Shown in pieces: positions 53,831-62,966 of a stretch of DNA of 64,000 nt. Source of the stretch: Algibacillus agarilyticus. Its GTDB lineage: Bacteria; Pseudomonadota; Gammaproteobacteria; Enterobacterales; Alteromonadaceae. A program made the position numbers and the translations under genes. Below the pieces are notes generated by a model. It was given only the letters and a program-made list of their open reading frames with translations. It had not been told where the DNA came from and ran no database searches. Every line of letters starts with the position of its first letter. Position 1 is the stretch's first letter. The stretch covers positions 1-64,000 of the forward strand of contig NZ_QMED01000016.1 of assembly GCF_003286125.1 (NCBI RefSeq), given 5' to 3'.

Positions 53831-54309
53831 TGGAAACCATTTGTAAAGGATGTGGCCAAGCATTTGGTTGCGATGTTGATAAAATACGAGGCCATGATGA
53901 CTTAGGTGTTGATGTTGACAATACTGCTCTTCAAGATAAGGATCTTCAAAATATTGATAGTCAAAGCTCGAAGCGTGTTTGTTGGTGTATGACGCGAACA
54001 CGTATTAAAGAGCTACCGCCTTTACCTATCGACTTAAACTTTAAACACGCGAGTTGTTATTGCGAAACGTGTTTGAATAAGCAAACCGGCAGCCGATTAG
54101 CGCATTTGTATCAGCAGCATACATTACCCGAGCTGTTGGCTATTGCTAAGCGGTATCGGAATGAAAACCCACATAGTGTTGCTTTAGTCGAACATATTGA
54201 TTTTACGATTGAGAAGGGGTTTCATGTGTTTAGTCGTTGGTTTCATTTAAAAAGAGGTACATGTTGTGGTAATGGTTGTAAACATTGCCCTTATGGCTCT
54301 GCTGATTAA
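53830..54309 (+). CDS. Cys-rich protein: CWC-type zinc-binding domain fused to DUF5522-like domain
   Basis: 159 residues with about 14 Cys. The N-terminal ICKGCGQAFGCDV...CWCMT block is the cysteine-rich CWC domain. The middle holds a CYCETCLN pair. The C-terminal HVFSRWFHLKRGTCCGNGCKHCPYG matches the small DUF5522 protein usually found alone. The two units are normally separate genes, so this is a fusion. Metal binding (Zn or Fe) is likely; the function is unknown. It overlaps the ABC exporter stop. Confidence 0.75.
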   Translation: METICKGCGQAFGCDVDKIRGHDDLGVDVDNTALQDKDLQNIDSQSSKRVCWCMTRTRIKELPPLPIDLNFKHASCYCETCLNKQTGSRLAHLYQQHTLPELLAIAKRYRNENPHSVALVEHIDFTIEKGFHVFSRWFHLKRGTCCGNGCKHCPYGSAD

Positions 54310-54407
54310 CCTGAGGTTGGTATGAGGGGGTGTGTCGTTATTATTAATAAAAGTAGGGTGAACGCGCAGCCCCAGTAGAGAGCCGCGCATTCGGGGGGAG
54401 ACTGTTT

Positions 54408-57086
54408 TTAATCAATCATCTCGATTTGAATTTCTTCTAAAATAGTACTGATTTCGGGTAGACAAGAACCACAACCAGTACCGGCTTCAGTTTCTTGGCT
54501 TACCGCTTCAGGTGTGCATAATTTTTTATCTTTTATGGCATTGCAAATCGTTTTGTAACCGACGTTTTTACAAGCACAGACTTTGCGGCCAACCGCATAA
54601 CGACCTTGCGCTTCACCCGATAAAATAGACCCCATTTCTTCGGTTTCTAATGGCTCGCCTAATAGCTCAGACAACCACTCTAAATCTTGCTTATGCTGAC
54701 CGCCAAATAAACGTGGGGCAACCATAACACAGGCGGCAACGGCTGCATTATTAAGAGCGGCAAAACGCACTAAACCCGAATTAGGGTTACTGAAACTCAG
54801 TTTTTGATGATGTGCAACTTGGCAATGTGCGTTAATGAGATTTTCGGCAAATGTGTTTGAATCAAGTTGGCTGGCGATACGATATAAATAACCATGCTCG
54901 ATTTTTTGTTTAACCCAATATTCAGCATCAACCGAATCTAGTTCTTCGCGTGTCACTAAAATAGCTTCGCTTTGATAAAACCAAGGCTCAATTTTAACTG
55001 GGGTATGTTTAAACTCAGGTTGGCCCGAGAATGCATCAAATTCTGAACTGACGACGGTGTTAATTCGGCCTTGGCTGGATAACACATCTGTCCAATGCAT
55101 GGGGGCAAAAGTATCCCCTTCTCTAACCGTTTCACTAACGATAACGCGAAGCGTGGCAGAGCCTAAATCACTGCTTACCAAAGCAAGTGTTCTGTCTTGC
55201 AAGCCTAATGTTTTGGCATCTTCAGGATGAACATTAATATATGCTTCTGGTGTGTGATTGTTTAAGCGGCTCGACATGGCGGTGCGTGTCATCGTATGCC
55301 ATTGATCACGAATTCGGCCTGTATTTAAAATGAAAGGGTATTCGATGCTGCATTTACGTGCCGCATCTTGATACGTTACCGCAATAAAGTTTGCTTTTTT
55401 ATCGGGCGTACTAAAACCACCTTCAGCGAAAAATCGTGCGGTACCTTGAGGGTTTTCATCATTCATTGGCCATTGAAAAGGTGCTAGCGCGTCATATTCA
55501 TCTTGGCTTATTTTTCCGAGTGTACCGATATTGAATGCACGGTCGCCGGTATTTTTATAAGCGGATAAGCGGGCGTGTTCGGCAAATATCTCGGCTTCGT
55601 GCAAATAACTAAATTCAGCGGCGTAGCCCATTTGTTGTGCGACTTTACTGATTATTTTCCAATCGGGTAAGGCTTCACCGGCGGCGGGTAGCAAGTTGCG
55701 TTGACGAGAAATTCGACGTTCTGAATTGGTTACCGTGCCTGATTTTTCTGACCAGCCTTGTGCTGGTAATTTTATATCGGCGAAGCGCATGGTGTCGGTG
55801 TCGCTGTAGCAATCTGAAACAATCACAAGAGGGCACTTTTCGAGTGCGCGCTTAACTTGATCGGCGTTTGGCAAACTAACGACTGGATTTGTCGCCATTA
55901 CCCAAACGGCTTTGATTTCACCTTGTTCAATTTTTTCAAACAAATCAACCGCTTTTAGACCCGCTGTATCCGTGATTTTATCTGTGTTCCAGAATTCGCC
56001 GACGAGCGCGCGGTGATCTTCATTTGTATATTCCATATGAGAGGCGAGCATATTGGCTAAGCCACCCACTTCTCGTCCGCCCATTGCGTTTGGTTGGCCT
56101 GTTACCGAGAATGGACCTGCACCTTCATAACCTATCGTCCCGGTCGCAAGGTGACAGTTAATGATACTGTTTACTTTATCACTACCGTGCGTTGATTGAT
56201 TTACGCCCATAGTGAAGGCTGTCAATGGTTTATCTGTTTCAGTGTATAAATATAAAAAGGCGCTTAGCTCTTTTTCAGTTACACCGAGTAATTCGATTAA
56301 GTCGTCATCATTTGTGTATTCGGCTTTTGCGCTGGCTAATGCGGCGTCAAGGCCATTCGTATGTTGAGCGGTATAATCTTGATTTATTTTGCCCTTGCGC
56401 TCGATTTCGATTAATAGACGATTGAATAAAGCGACATCAGTGCCCGGTTTAATAGCAAGATGTAAATCGGCTATATCGCAACTATCGGTACGACGAGGAT
56501 CAACAACAATGAGCTTAACATTTGGGTTTTTGGCTTTAGCGGCTTTAATACGTTGAAATAAAATAGGGTGTGCCCAAGCCAGGTTTGAACCAACGAGCGT
56601 GATGACTTCGGCATGATCTAAATCGTCGTAACAAATTGGAACGATATCTTCACCAAATGCACGTTTGTGGCCCACTACTGCCGATGACATACATAAACGT
56701 GAGTTTGTATCAATATTGTTGTTACCAATGAACCCTTTAATTAACTTGTTTGCTACGTAATAGTCTTCAGTTAATAACTGGCCAGAAACGTAAAAAGCGA
56801 CAGAGTTGACGCCATGTTCTTTGATTGTTTTACTTAAGCCTTCTGCGGCTGCATTAATCGCTTGATTCCATTCAACCTGCTTATTATCAATAACCGGGTG
56901 CAGCAGGCGTCCTGTTTGACTCAATGTTTCGCCTAAGGCTAAACCTTTTGAGCAGAGCTTTCCATAATTGGCAGGGTGGTTTTCATCACCTTCTATGGTT
57001 ACTTTGTTATTTAAAATCTCTGCTTTAATACCACACCCTACGCCACAGTACGCACAGGTAGTATTTATCATTTTTGCTTCAGCCAT
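54408..57086 (-). CDS. nasA: Assimilatory nitrate reductase, molybdopterin catalytic subunit
   Basis: Reduces nitrate to nitrite in the cytoplasm for nitrogen assimilation. From the ATG at 57086 (AGAG upstream) the protein is 892 residues; a longer in-frame extension to 57182 lacks support. Order of domains: 4Fe-4S motif CAYCGVGCGIKAEI...KLCSKG, a molybdopterin oxidoreductase core (VGSNLAWAHPILFQRIKAAK, GVNQSTHGSDKVNSIINCHL), molydopterin-dinucleotide-binding domain (NTGRIRDQWHTMTRTAMSSRL), and a C-terminal BFD-like 2Fe-2S domain (VCACKNVGYKTIC, GTGCGSC). It is divergent from cobA-nirB-nirD-transporter, which complete the pathway. Confidence 0.93.
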   Translation of the reverse strand: MAEAKMINTTCAYCGVGCGIKAEILNNKVTIEGDENHPANYGKLCSKGLALGETLSQTGRLLHPVIDNKQVEWNQAINAAAEGLSKTIKEHGVNSVAFYVSGQLLTEDYYVANKLIKGFIGNNNIDTNSRLCMSSAVVGHKRAFGEDIVPICYDDLDHAEVITLVGSNLAWAHPILFQRIKAAKAKNPNVKLIVVDPRRTDSCDIADLHLAIKPGTDVALFNRLLIEIERKGKINQDYTAQHTNGLDAALASAKAEYTNDDDLIELLGVTEKELSAFLYLYTETDKPLTAFTMGVNQSTHGSDKVNSIINCHLATGTIGYEGAGPFSVTGQPNAMGGREVGGLANMLASHMEYTNEDHRALVGEFWNTDKITDTAGLKAVDLFEKIEQGEIKAVWVMATNPVVSLPNADQVKRALEKCPLVIVSDCYSDTDTMRFADIKLPAQGWSEKSGTVTNSERRISRQRNLLPAAGEALPDWKIISKVAQQMGYAAEFSYLHEAEIFAEHARLSAYKNTGDRAFNIGTLGKISQDEYDALAPFQWPMNDENPQGTARFFAEGGFSTPDKKANFIAVTYQDAARKCSIEYPFILNTGRIRDQWHTMTRTAMSSRLNNHTPEAYINVHPEDAKTLGLQDRTLALVSSDLGSATLRVIVSETVREGDTFAPMHWTDVLSSQGRINTVVSSEFDAFSGQPEFKHTPVKIEPWFYQSEAILVTREELDSVDAEYWVKQKIEHGYLYRIASQLDSNTFAENLINAHCQVAHHQKLSFSNPNSGLVRFAALNNAAVAACVMVAPRLFGGQHKQDLEWLSELLGEPLETEEMGSILSGEAQGRYAVGRKVCACKNVGYKTICNAIKDKKLCTPEAVSQETEAGTGCGSCLPEISTILEEIQIEMID

Positions 57087-57452
57087 CGTCAAACTCTTCT
57101 CATCTACGTCGTTGTATTGCGGGATGTAAATGCAATTTATAAACCAATATTTATAATACCTAGACTGGTTTTTTGTATCCATTTGATTTTAAAGGGGTAT
57201 TATGGTTTTCGTGCTATTGAATTTCCCTTAGTTGGTGAATAAATAATGAGCATTAATCTCATTATATATTCATAATCCCGTTTTTGCGCATTGTATTGGT
57301 GCATCGCACCACTGTGGTGGTGAAAGAGGTATAGAAAAGTTTTCTACATCTATAGTATTAATTTAATGTTAGATTGCCAAATAAAACAAAGTTTTAGTTT
57401 AAGTAATTGAAAGTTATATCTTTTATTTTTCATGTAAAAATATTTAACAAAG

Positions 57453-57470
57453 TTGGTATTGTAATTGCTT
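57453..57470 (+). promoter_or_regulatory. Candidate sigma-54 promoter for cobA-nirB-nirD
   Basis: TTGGTATTGTAATTGCTT has GG and GC separated by exactly 10 bases, matching the -24/-12 arrangement. It would place the transcription start near 57480. RpoN with NtrC control is usual for nitrogen assimilation genes. Confidence 0.55.
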
Positions 57471-57484
57471 TATCTGACTCAAGA

Positions 57485-57506
57485 CATGCAGCCAAAAGGG
57501 TGCATG
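57485..57506 (+). ncRNA. Leader hairpin in the cobA mRNA
   Basis: CATGCAGCC-AAAA-GGGTGCATG forms an eight-pair stem with one G-G mismatch at the start of the predicted transcript. Nitrate operons are often controlled by NasR/NasT antitermination through two leader hairpins. Only one clear hairpin is seen, and its loop is not a hexaloop, so the assignment is tentative. Confidence 0.4.
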
Positions 57507-57526
57507 ATTATTTTGAGTAGGCAGTT

Positions 57527-58357
57527 ATGAATAAATCAACGAAGATAAATTCAAACTATGGCAAAGTTGCTTTAGTTGGTGCTGGACCTGGCGATGCAGA
57601 TTTACTAACCGTAAAAGCATTAAGGTCTATTCAGACCGCTGACATTATTATATATGATAATCTTGTTAGTACTGAAATACGCAGTCTTTTTCCTAAAGAG
57701 TCAGTTGCACTCTATGTTGGTAAAGCGAAAGGCCAACACTATTTAACACAAGATGAAATTAATCATTTATTAATCGATCGCGCACAGCAAGGGTATTCTA
57801 TTTGTCGCTTAAAAGGCGGTGACCCTTTTGTTTTTGGTCGCGGTGGAGAAGAAGTTTTAGCCCTTAAGGCACGCAACATTGATGTTGAAATTGTACCCGG
57901 TATCACCGCTGGTATTGGTGCAAGCACTTATGCAGGTATTCCTGTTACTCACCGTGGAATTTCACAAGGTTGTACATTTGTAACCGCACATGGTGAAAAA
58001 AGTTTAGATTTAGATTGGCAAGCGATGGCGGCCTTAAACCACACGCTTGTTTTTTATATGGGATTAAGCAAATTACCACTTATTACAAGTGAGCTTACCC
58101 GCTTCGGATTGTCTGCTGATACGCCAGCTGCCTTAATTGAAAGAGGTTGTCAGCAATCTCAGCGTGTTTTCACTACAACGCTAGCCGAACTCAGTGACGT
58201 TGCTAAAGCAAACGAGCTGCAATCACCTTCTTTGGTGGTTGTGGGTCAAGTCGTTTCTCTAGCTGAGCCTTTGCACTGGTTTGGTACAACTCAACATCAT
58301 TCATCTATTTCGAGCTTCGACCACGAAGTATTAGCCGAAATGCAATTATCAGCCTAA
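57527..58357 (+). CDS. cobA: Uroporphyrinogen-III C-methyltransferase (sirohaem synthesis)
   Basis: A 276-residue SAM-dependent methyltransferase that makes precorrin-2 for sirohaem, the cofactor of NirB. Family motifs: VALVGAGPGDADLLTVKALR near the N-terminus, YDNLVSTEIRSLFP, RLKGGDPFVFGRGGEEVLAL, VPGITAGIGASTYAGIPVTHRG, and the C-terminal SPSLVVVGQVV. It lacks the CysG dehydrogenase/chelatase half. It is the first gene of the operon and lies 16 bp before nirB, consistent with co-supply of cofactor. Confidence 0.93.
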   Translation: MNKSTKINSNYGKVALVGAGPGDADLLTVKALRSIQTADIIIYDNLVSTEIRSLFPKESVALYVGKAKGQHYLTQDEINHLLIDRAQQGYSICRLKGGDPFVFGRGGEEVLALKARNIDVEIVPGITAGIGASTYAGIPVTHRGISQGCTFVTAHGEKSLDLDWQAMAALNHTLVFYMGLSKLPLITSELTRFGLSADTPAALIERGCQQSQRVFTTTLAELSDVAKANELQSPSLVVVGQVVSLAEPLHWFGTTQHHSSISSFDHEVLAEMQLSA

Positions 58358-58373
58358 CGGGGAGATCTACACT

Positions 58374-60929
58374 ATGGCTACTAAACAAAAAATTATTGTT
58401 GTTGGTAACGGAATGGTCGGGCATAAGTTTATTGATAACTTAATCCACCATCCAGATTATGAAAACTTTGAAGTCGTTACATTTTCAGAAGAACCACGCC
58501 TTGCATATGACCGTGTTGGTCTTTCATATTATTTCGCAGGTAAAACTGCTGACGACTTAATGCTGACTTCGGGCGATTATTATGACGAGCATGGCGTTCG
58601 TTTTATTGTTAAAGATAAAGTAATCACGATTGATAAAGCCGCTAAGACTATTACAACGGCTAGCGGTCGTGTAGAAAGCTACGACAAGTTAGTATTGGCA
58701 ACGGGGTCATTCCCGTTTGTCCCGCCAATCCCTGGTAAAGATCAAGATCATTGCTTGGTTTATCGTACGATTGAAGATTTAGAAGCGATTACAGCGTCAT
58801 CTAAAGTAAGTAAGACCGGTGTTGTTGTTGGTGGTGGCCTATTAGGGCTTGAAGCGGCAAATGCTTTAACTAATTTAGGTGTTGATACTCACGTTGTTGA
58901 ATTTGCTCCACGCTTAATGGCTGTTCAGTTAGATGAAGGCGGCGGAACTTTATTACGTAACAAAATAGAAAATTTAGGAGTGGGTGTTCACACTGAAAAG
59001 AATACTAAAGAGATTGTTGCTGGCGAAACAAGTCGCTACCGCATGAACTTTGCTGATGGCTCTTTCCTTGAAACTGACATGATTTTATTCTCTGCGGGTA
59101 TTCGCCCACAAGATGAGTTAGCGCGTCAATTTGATTTAGAAATTGGTGAGCGTGGCGGTATTGTTGTAAACGATAGCTGTCAAACATCTGATGAGAATAT
59201 TTATGCAATTGGTGAGTGTGCTTTATGGCAAGGCCGTATTTTTGGTCTAGTTGCGCCTGGTTACACTATGGCTAAAGTTGCTGTTTCGCACCTTACTGGT
59301 GGTGACGAAGAGTTTAAAGGTGCCGATATGAGCACCAAGCTTAAATTATTAGGTATAGACGTAGCAAGTATTGGTGATTGTCATGGCCGTACTGAAGGTT
59401 CACTAAGCTATACCTATTCAGACGATAAAGCGGAAGTGTATAAGCGTTTAGTTGTTTCACCTGACAATAAGAAAATTATTGGTGCCGTATTAGTCGGTGA
59501 TGTTGAAGCTTACAGCACTATGTTACCAATGATGCTTGAAGGCATGGACATCCCCGGTTCGCCTGAAGCTATGATTTTACCAACAACTGAAGGCGCGCCT
59601 GCTTTAGGTGTTGATGCATTACCTGATTCAGCTATGATTTGTTCATGTCACGATGTAACTAAAGGTGACCTAGTTGAAGCTATTCAAGGTGGTTGTCATG
59701 AATTAGGTGACCTTAAATCTTGTACTAAAGCTGGTACGGGTTGTGGTGGTTGTGCTGCTATGGTCGGCCAAGTCCTTAATAATGAGTTAGGCAAATTAGG
59801 TATTGAAGTTAATACTGATCTTTGTGAACATTTTGAATATAGCCGTAAAGAGTTATTCGATATTGTTCGCAGTAAAGATATTAATACATTTGACGAGTTA
59901 ATTGAAAGTCATGGTACGGGTCGTGGTTGTGAAATTTGTAAACCAACAATTGGTTCAATGTTAGCGACTAAAAATAACGAATATGTATTAACTGATGACA
60001 ACATTAGCTTACAAGATACCAATGATATCTTCTTAGGCAACATGCAACGTGACGGTACTTATTCTGTTGTTCCACGTATTGCGGGTGGTGAAATTAAGCC
60101 TGAACAATTAATTGTTTTGGGTGAAATAGGTCGCGACTTTAACCTTTACACTAAGATTACCGGTGGCCAACGTATCGATTTCTTCGGTGCGCAATTACAT
60201 GAATTGCCTGTTATTTGGGAGCGCTTGGTTAATGCTGGTTTCGAAACCGGTCAAGCTTATGGTAAGTCATTACGTACGGTTAAATCATGTGTGGGTAGCA
60301 CTTGGTGTCGTTATGGCATGCTAGATTCTGTCTCAATGGCGGTTAACTTAGAGCTACGTTATAAAGGTTTACGCTCGCCACATAAATTCAAAATGGGTGT
60401 TTCGGGTTGTACACGTGAGTGTGCTGAAGCGCAAGGTAAAGATATAGGTGTGATTGCGACTGATAAAGGTTGGAACCTTTATGTGTGTGGTAATGGTGGA
60501 ATGAAACCTCGTCATGCCGATTTATTTGCGTCAGATTTAGATGATGAGACACTCATTAAGTATATTGACCGTGTTGTTATGTTCTACTGTCATACGGCAG
60601 ATCGTTTGCAACGTACTTCTGTTTGGATGGATAACTTAGAAGGTGGCGTTGAGTACCTTAAAGAAGTTGTTATCGACGATAAATTGAATATTGGTGCTTC
60701 ACTTGAAGCCGATATGCAAAAAGTTATCGATACTTATGAGTGTGAATGGAAAGCGACTATTAATAACCCTGAGCGCTTGAAACGTTTTGCTCATTTCATT
60801 AACTCTGATGCAACAGATGATAACTTGGCTTATGTTGAGCTACGTGGTCAAGAAAAAGGTCGTATCATGACTGATGATGAGCGTGAACGTGCAGCGAAAG
60901 GTGAAGAGATAATAGTCACTGAAGTATAA
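58374..60929 (+). CDS. nirB: NADH-dependent assimilatory nitrite reductase, large subunit
   Basis: An 851-residue cytoplasmic flavo-iron-sulfur sirohaem enzyme reducing nitrite to ammonium. It has an N-terminal FAD/NADH oxidoreductase (IVVVGNGMVGHKFID, TGVVVGGGLLGLEAANAL), a BFD-like 2Fe-2S region (ICSCHDVTKGDLVEAI, KAGTGCGGC, and a second GRGCEICKP), and a nitrite/sulfite reductase domain with the sirohaem/4Fe-4S cysteines (SCVGSTWCRYG and VSGCTRECAEAQGKDIGV). Full length for the family. NirD follows after a 109-bp gap holding a hairpin. Confidence 0.95.
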   Translation: MATKQKIIVVGNGMVGHKFIDNLIHHPDYENFEVVTFSEEPRLAYDRVGLSYYFAGKTADDLMLTSGDYYDEHGVRFIVKDKVITIDKAAKTITTASGRVESYDKLVLATGSFPFVPPIPGKDQDHCLVYRTIEDLEAITASSKVSKTGVVVGGGLLGLEAANALTNLGVDTHVVEFAPRLMAVQLDEGGGTLLRNKIENLGVGVHTEKNTKEIVAGETSRYRMNFADGSFLETDMILFSAGIRPQDELARQFDLEIGERGGIVVNDSCQTSDENIYAIGECALWQGRIFGLVAPGYTMAKVAVSHLTGGDEEFKGADMSTKLKLLGIDVASIGDCHGRTEGSLSYTYSDDKAEVYKRLVVSPDNKKIIGAVLVGDVEAYSTMLPMMLEGMDIPGSPEAMILPTTEGAPALGVDALPDSAMICSCHDVTKGDLVEAIQGGCHELGDLKSCTKAGTGCGGCAAMVGQVLNNELGKLGIEVNTDLCEHFEYSRKELFDIVRSKDINTFDELIESHGTGRGCEICKPTIGSMLATKNNEYVLTDDNISLQDTNDIFLGNMQRDGTYSVVPRIAGGEIKPEQLIVLGEIGRDFNLYTKITGGQRIDFFGAQLHELPVIWERLVNAGFETGQAYGKSLRTVKSCVGSTWCRYGMLDSVSMAVNLELRYKGLRSPHKFKMGVSGCTRECAEAQGKDIGVIATDKGWNLYVCGNGGMKPRHADLFASDLDDETLIKYIDRVVMFYCHTADRLQRTSVWMDNLEGGVEYLKEVVIDDKLNIGASLEADMQKVIDTYECEWKATINNPERLKRFAHFINSDATDDNLAYVELRGQEKGRIMTDDERERAAKGEEIIVTEV

Positions 60930-60941
60930 ATATCATTTTTG

Positions 60942-60972
60942 ATAAGGCTCAGCATCGATACCTGAGCCTTAT
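60942..60972 (+). terminator. Hairpin between nirB and nirD
   Basis: ATAAGGCTCAG pairs perfectly with CTGAGCCTTAT across a 9-base loop; a T6 run comes only 8 bases later. It may attenuate or stabilise the upstream nirB message rather than end it. Confidence 0.6.
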
Positions 60973-61038
60973 AGACTATTTTTTATAGCATGTATTGTTT
61001 ACATGGTGTGTACAAAATTATTTTAGAGGTTATTCCCC

Positions 61039-61365
61039 ATGAGCTGGACAACAGTTTGTAAATTTACCGATTTAGTTGCAGATACCGGTGTATGTGCATT
61101 ACACGAAGGCCAACAAGTTGCGATTTTTTTAGAAAAGTCAGAGCAAAAAGTTTATGCGATTTCAAATCATGATCCTATTGGCAAAGCGAATGTGCTTTCA
61201 CGTGGTTTAATTGCCGATGTTAAAGGGGTATTCACGGTCGCATCGCCTTTATATAAGCAGCACTTTGTTTTAGCAACCGGTGAATGCTTAGAAGAACCTG
61301 AGCATTCTGTTAAGGCTTTTGAAGTACGCGTGCAAGACGGCGAAGTTCAATTAGCAAATTCTTAA
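61039..61365 (+). CDS. nirD: Nitrite reductase small subunit (Rieske-like)
   Basis: A 108-residue Rieske-fold small subunit that pairs with NirB. The fold is recognised from WTTVCKFTDLVADTGVCALHEGQQVAIF and VYAISNHDPIGKANVLSRGLI. The Rieske Cys/His cluster ligands are absent, as is usual for assimilatory NirD, so it binds no 2Fe-2S cluster. Confidence 0.92.
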   Translation: MSWTTVCKFTDLVADTGVCALHEGQQVAIFLEKSEQKVYAISNHDPIGKANVLSRGLIADVKGVFTVASPLYKQHFVLATGECLEEPEHSVKAFEVRVQDGEVQLANS

Positions 61366-61398
61366 TATTCAATATTTAAATACTTCTGGAGAGTCAGA

Positions 61399-62877
61399 AT
61401 GACTGCCGATAGCAAATTCAACCTGTTTTCATTCACAGGTAAAATGAAGATACTCCACATGTCGTGGATTGCCTTCTTTATTACATTTTTTGTGTGGTTT
61501 AACCATGCGCCGTTAATGTCAGCCATTGCTGAAACATTGGGCTTAACTAAATCGCAAGTTAAAACGTTACTTATTTTAAACGTGGCATTAACGATCCCTG
61601 CGCGTGTCATTATCGGTATGTTGACCGATAAATTTGGCCCCCGTAAAGTTTATTCTATCTTACTCATTGTTTGTTCTGTGCCGTGTTTTATGTTTGCTTT
61701 TTCAACCTCATTTGAAATGGCAGCAATTTCACGTTTATTACTTGGTTTTATTGGTGCTGGTTTTGTTATCGGTATTCGTATGGTAAGTGAATGGTTCCCT
61801 CATAATCAACTGGGTACGGCTGAAGGCGTATACGGTGGTTGGGGTAACTTTGGTTCAGCTGCGGGTGCGATGACTTTACCATTAATTGCTTTATGGCTAG
61901 GTGGTGATGACGGTTGGCGTTATGCGGTTGCCGTTACAGGTGCAATGAGCTTTGTTTTTGGTTTTATCTATTATTTCAGCGTTACAGATACGCCAAAAGG
62001 TTCGACTTATTTCCGTCCAAAAAATGTTGGCGGTATGGAAGTAACAAGCAAAGGCGATTTTGTTTTCATGATTATCATGAAGTTGCCTATGTATTTTGCC
62101 CTCGCATTATTAACGTGGAAATTATCACCTGAAGGCGTTTCATTAATTGGTGAAACCGGTGCGTTAGCTTCGTATGTGTTCCTAGCTTTGTTATTTGTTT
62201 TAGATGTTTATAAAGCGTATGACGTTAATAAAGAGATGTTTAAAAACCCTGTACCTGAAATGCATCAGTACAAATTTAAACAAGTTGCGGTATTAAATGT
62301 TCTTTATTTTGCGACGTTTGGTTCTGAATTAGCGGTTATTTCAATGTTACCGATGTTCTTCGCTGACACCTTTGGTTTATCGATGGTGATGGCTGGTTTG
62401 GTTGCCTCTGCCTATGCATTCATGAATTTAATGTCTCGTCCAGGTGGCGGCATGATTTCTGACCGTTTTGGTCGTAAGAAAACTTTACTTATTTTAACCG
62501 CTGGTTTAGCGATTGGTTATTTTGCAATGAGTTGTATTAACTCTGAATGGCCTTTAGTACTTGCGATAGTTTGTGCGATGGCTTGTTCATTCTTCGTACA
62601 AGCGGGTGAAGGCGCTGTATTTGCGGTTGTGCCTTTAATTAAGCGTCGCTTAACGGGTCAAATTGCCGGTATGACAGGTGCATATGGTAACGTAGGTGCT
62701 GTTGTATACTTAACCGTTTTCTCTATGGTTGATGCATCAACATTCTTCTTAGTGATTTCTTGTACGGCGGTATTAGGTTTCCTTACCTTATTATTAATGG
62801 AAGAGCCTTCTGGTCATATGACAGAAGTACGTGAAGATGGTACGGTTGAATTAATTGAAGTATCTTCTAGTCACTAA
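61399..62877 (+). CDS. Nitrate/nitrite transporter (MFS, NarK/NasA type)
   Basis: A 492-residue inner-membrane protein with 12 hydrophobic helices. The nitrate-porter signature is present as [19 protein letters not shown] and [20 protein letters not shown], and again near the C-terminal half as [22 protein letters not shown] and [12 protein letters not shown]. The conserved Arg in each half ([16 protein letters not shown]) fits nitrate binding. It supplies nitrate or nitrite to NasA and NirBD. GGAG ribosome-binding site; 33 bp after nirD. Confidence 0.93.
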   Translation: MTADSKFNLFSFTGKMKILHMSWIAFFITFFVWFNHAPLMSAIAETLGLTKSQVKTLLILNVALTIPARVIIGMLTDKFGPRKVYSILLIVCSVPCFMFAFSTSFEMAAISRLLLGFIGAGFVIGIRMVSEWFPHNQLGTAEGVYGGWGNFGSAAGAMTLPLIALWLGGDDGWRYAVAVTGAMSFVFGFIYYFSVTDTPKGSTYFRPKNVGGMEVTSKGDFVFMIIMKLPMYFALALLTWKLSPEGVSLIGETGALASYVFLALLFVLDVYKAYDVNKEMFKNPVPEMHQYKFKQVAVLNVLYFATFGSELAVISMLPMFFADTFGLSMVMAGLVASAYAFMNLMSRPGGGMISDRFGRKKTLLILTAGLAIGYFAMSCINSEWPLVLAIVCAMACSFFVQAGEGAVFAVVPLIKRRLTGQIAGMTGAYGNVGAVVYLTVFSMVDASTFFLVISCTAVLGFLTLLLMEEPSGHMTEVREDGTVELIEVSSSH

Positions 62878-62910
62878 TGTGATGTAGTTACTACTTTAGT
62901 TAATGATACA

Positions 62911-62932
62911 AAAGCCGGCATCGCCGGCTTTT
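62911..62932 (+). terminator. Intrinsic terminator after the nitrate transporter gene
   Basis: AAAGCCGGC-ATC-GCCGGCTTTT is a compact GC-rich stem with a T-run, 34 bp past the transporter stop and 35 bp before the kinase/phosphatase gene. Confidence 0.85.
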
Positions 62933-62966
62933 GTTGTTTTAATAGAGTCTTTTTAAGGTGCTAGCA

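Larger units (their letters stand above)
57183..57526. promoter_or_regulatory. Divergent nasA / cobA-nirB intergenic region
   Basis: About 340 bases controlling nitrate assimilation in both directions. It contains the inverted repeat AATGAGCATTAATCTCATT (57245-57263), a GC-rich stem around CACCACTGTGGTGGTG (57307-57322), the sigma-54-like element at 57453 and a leader hairpin at 57485. Confidence 0.6.

Noticed and set aside
57307-57322. GC-rich stem CACCACTGTGGTGGTG as a NasR-type antiterminator element
   Set aside because: No hexaloop with the expected A1/G4 pattern, and it lies upstream of the likely cobA transcription start.
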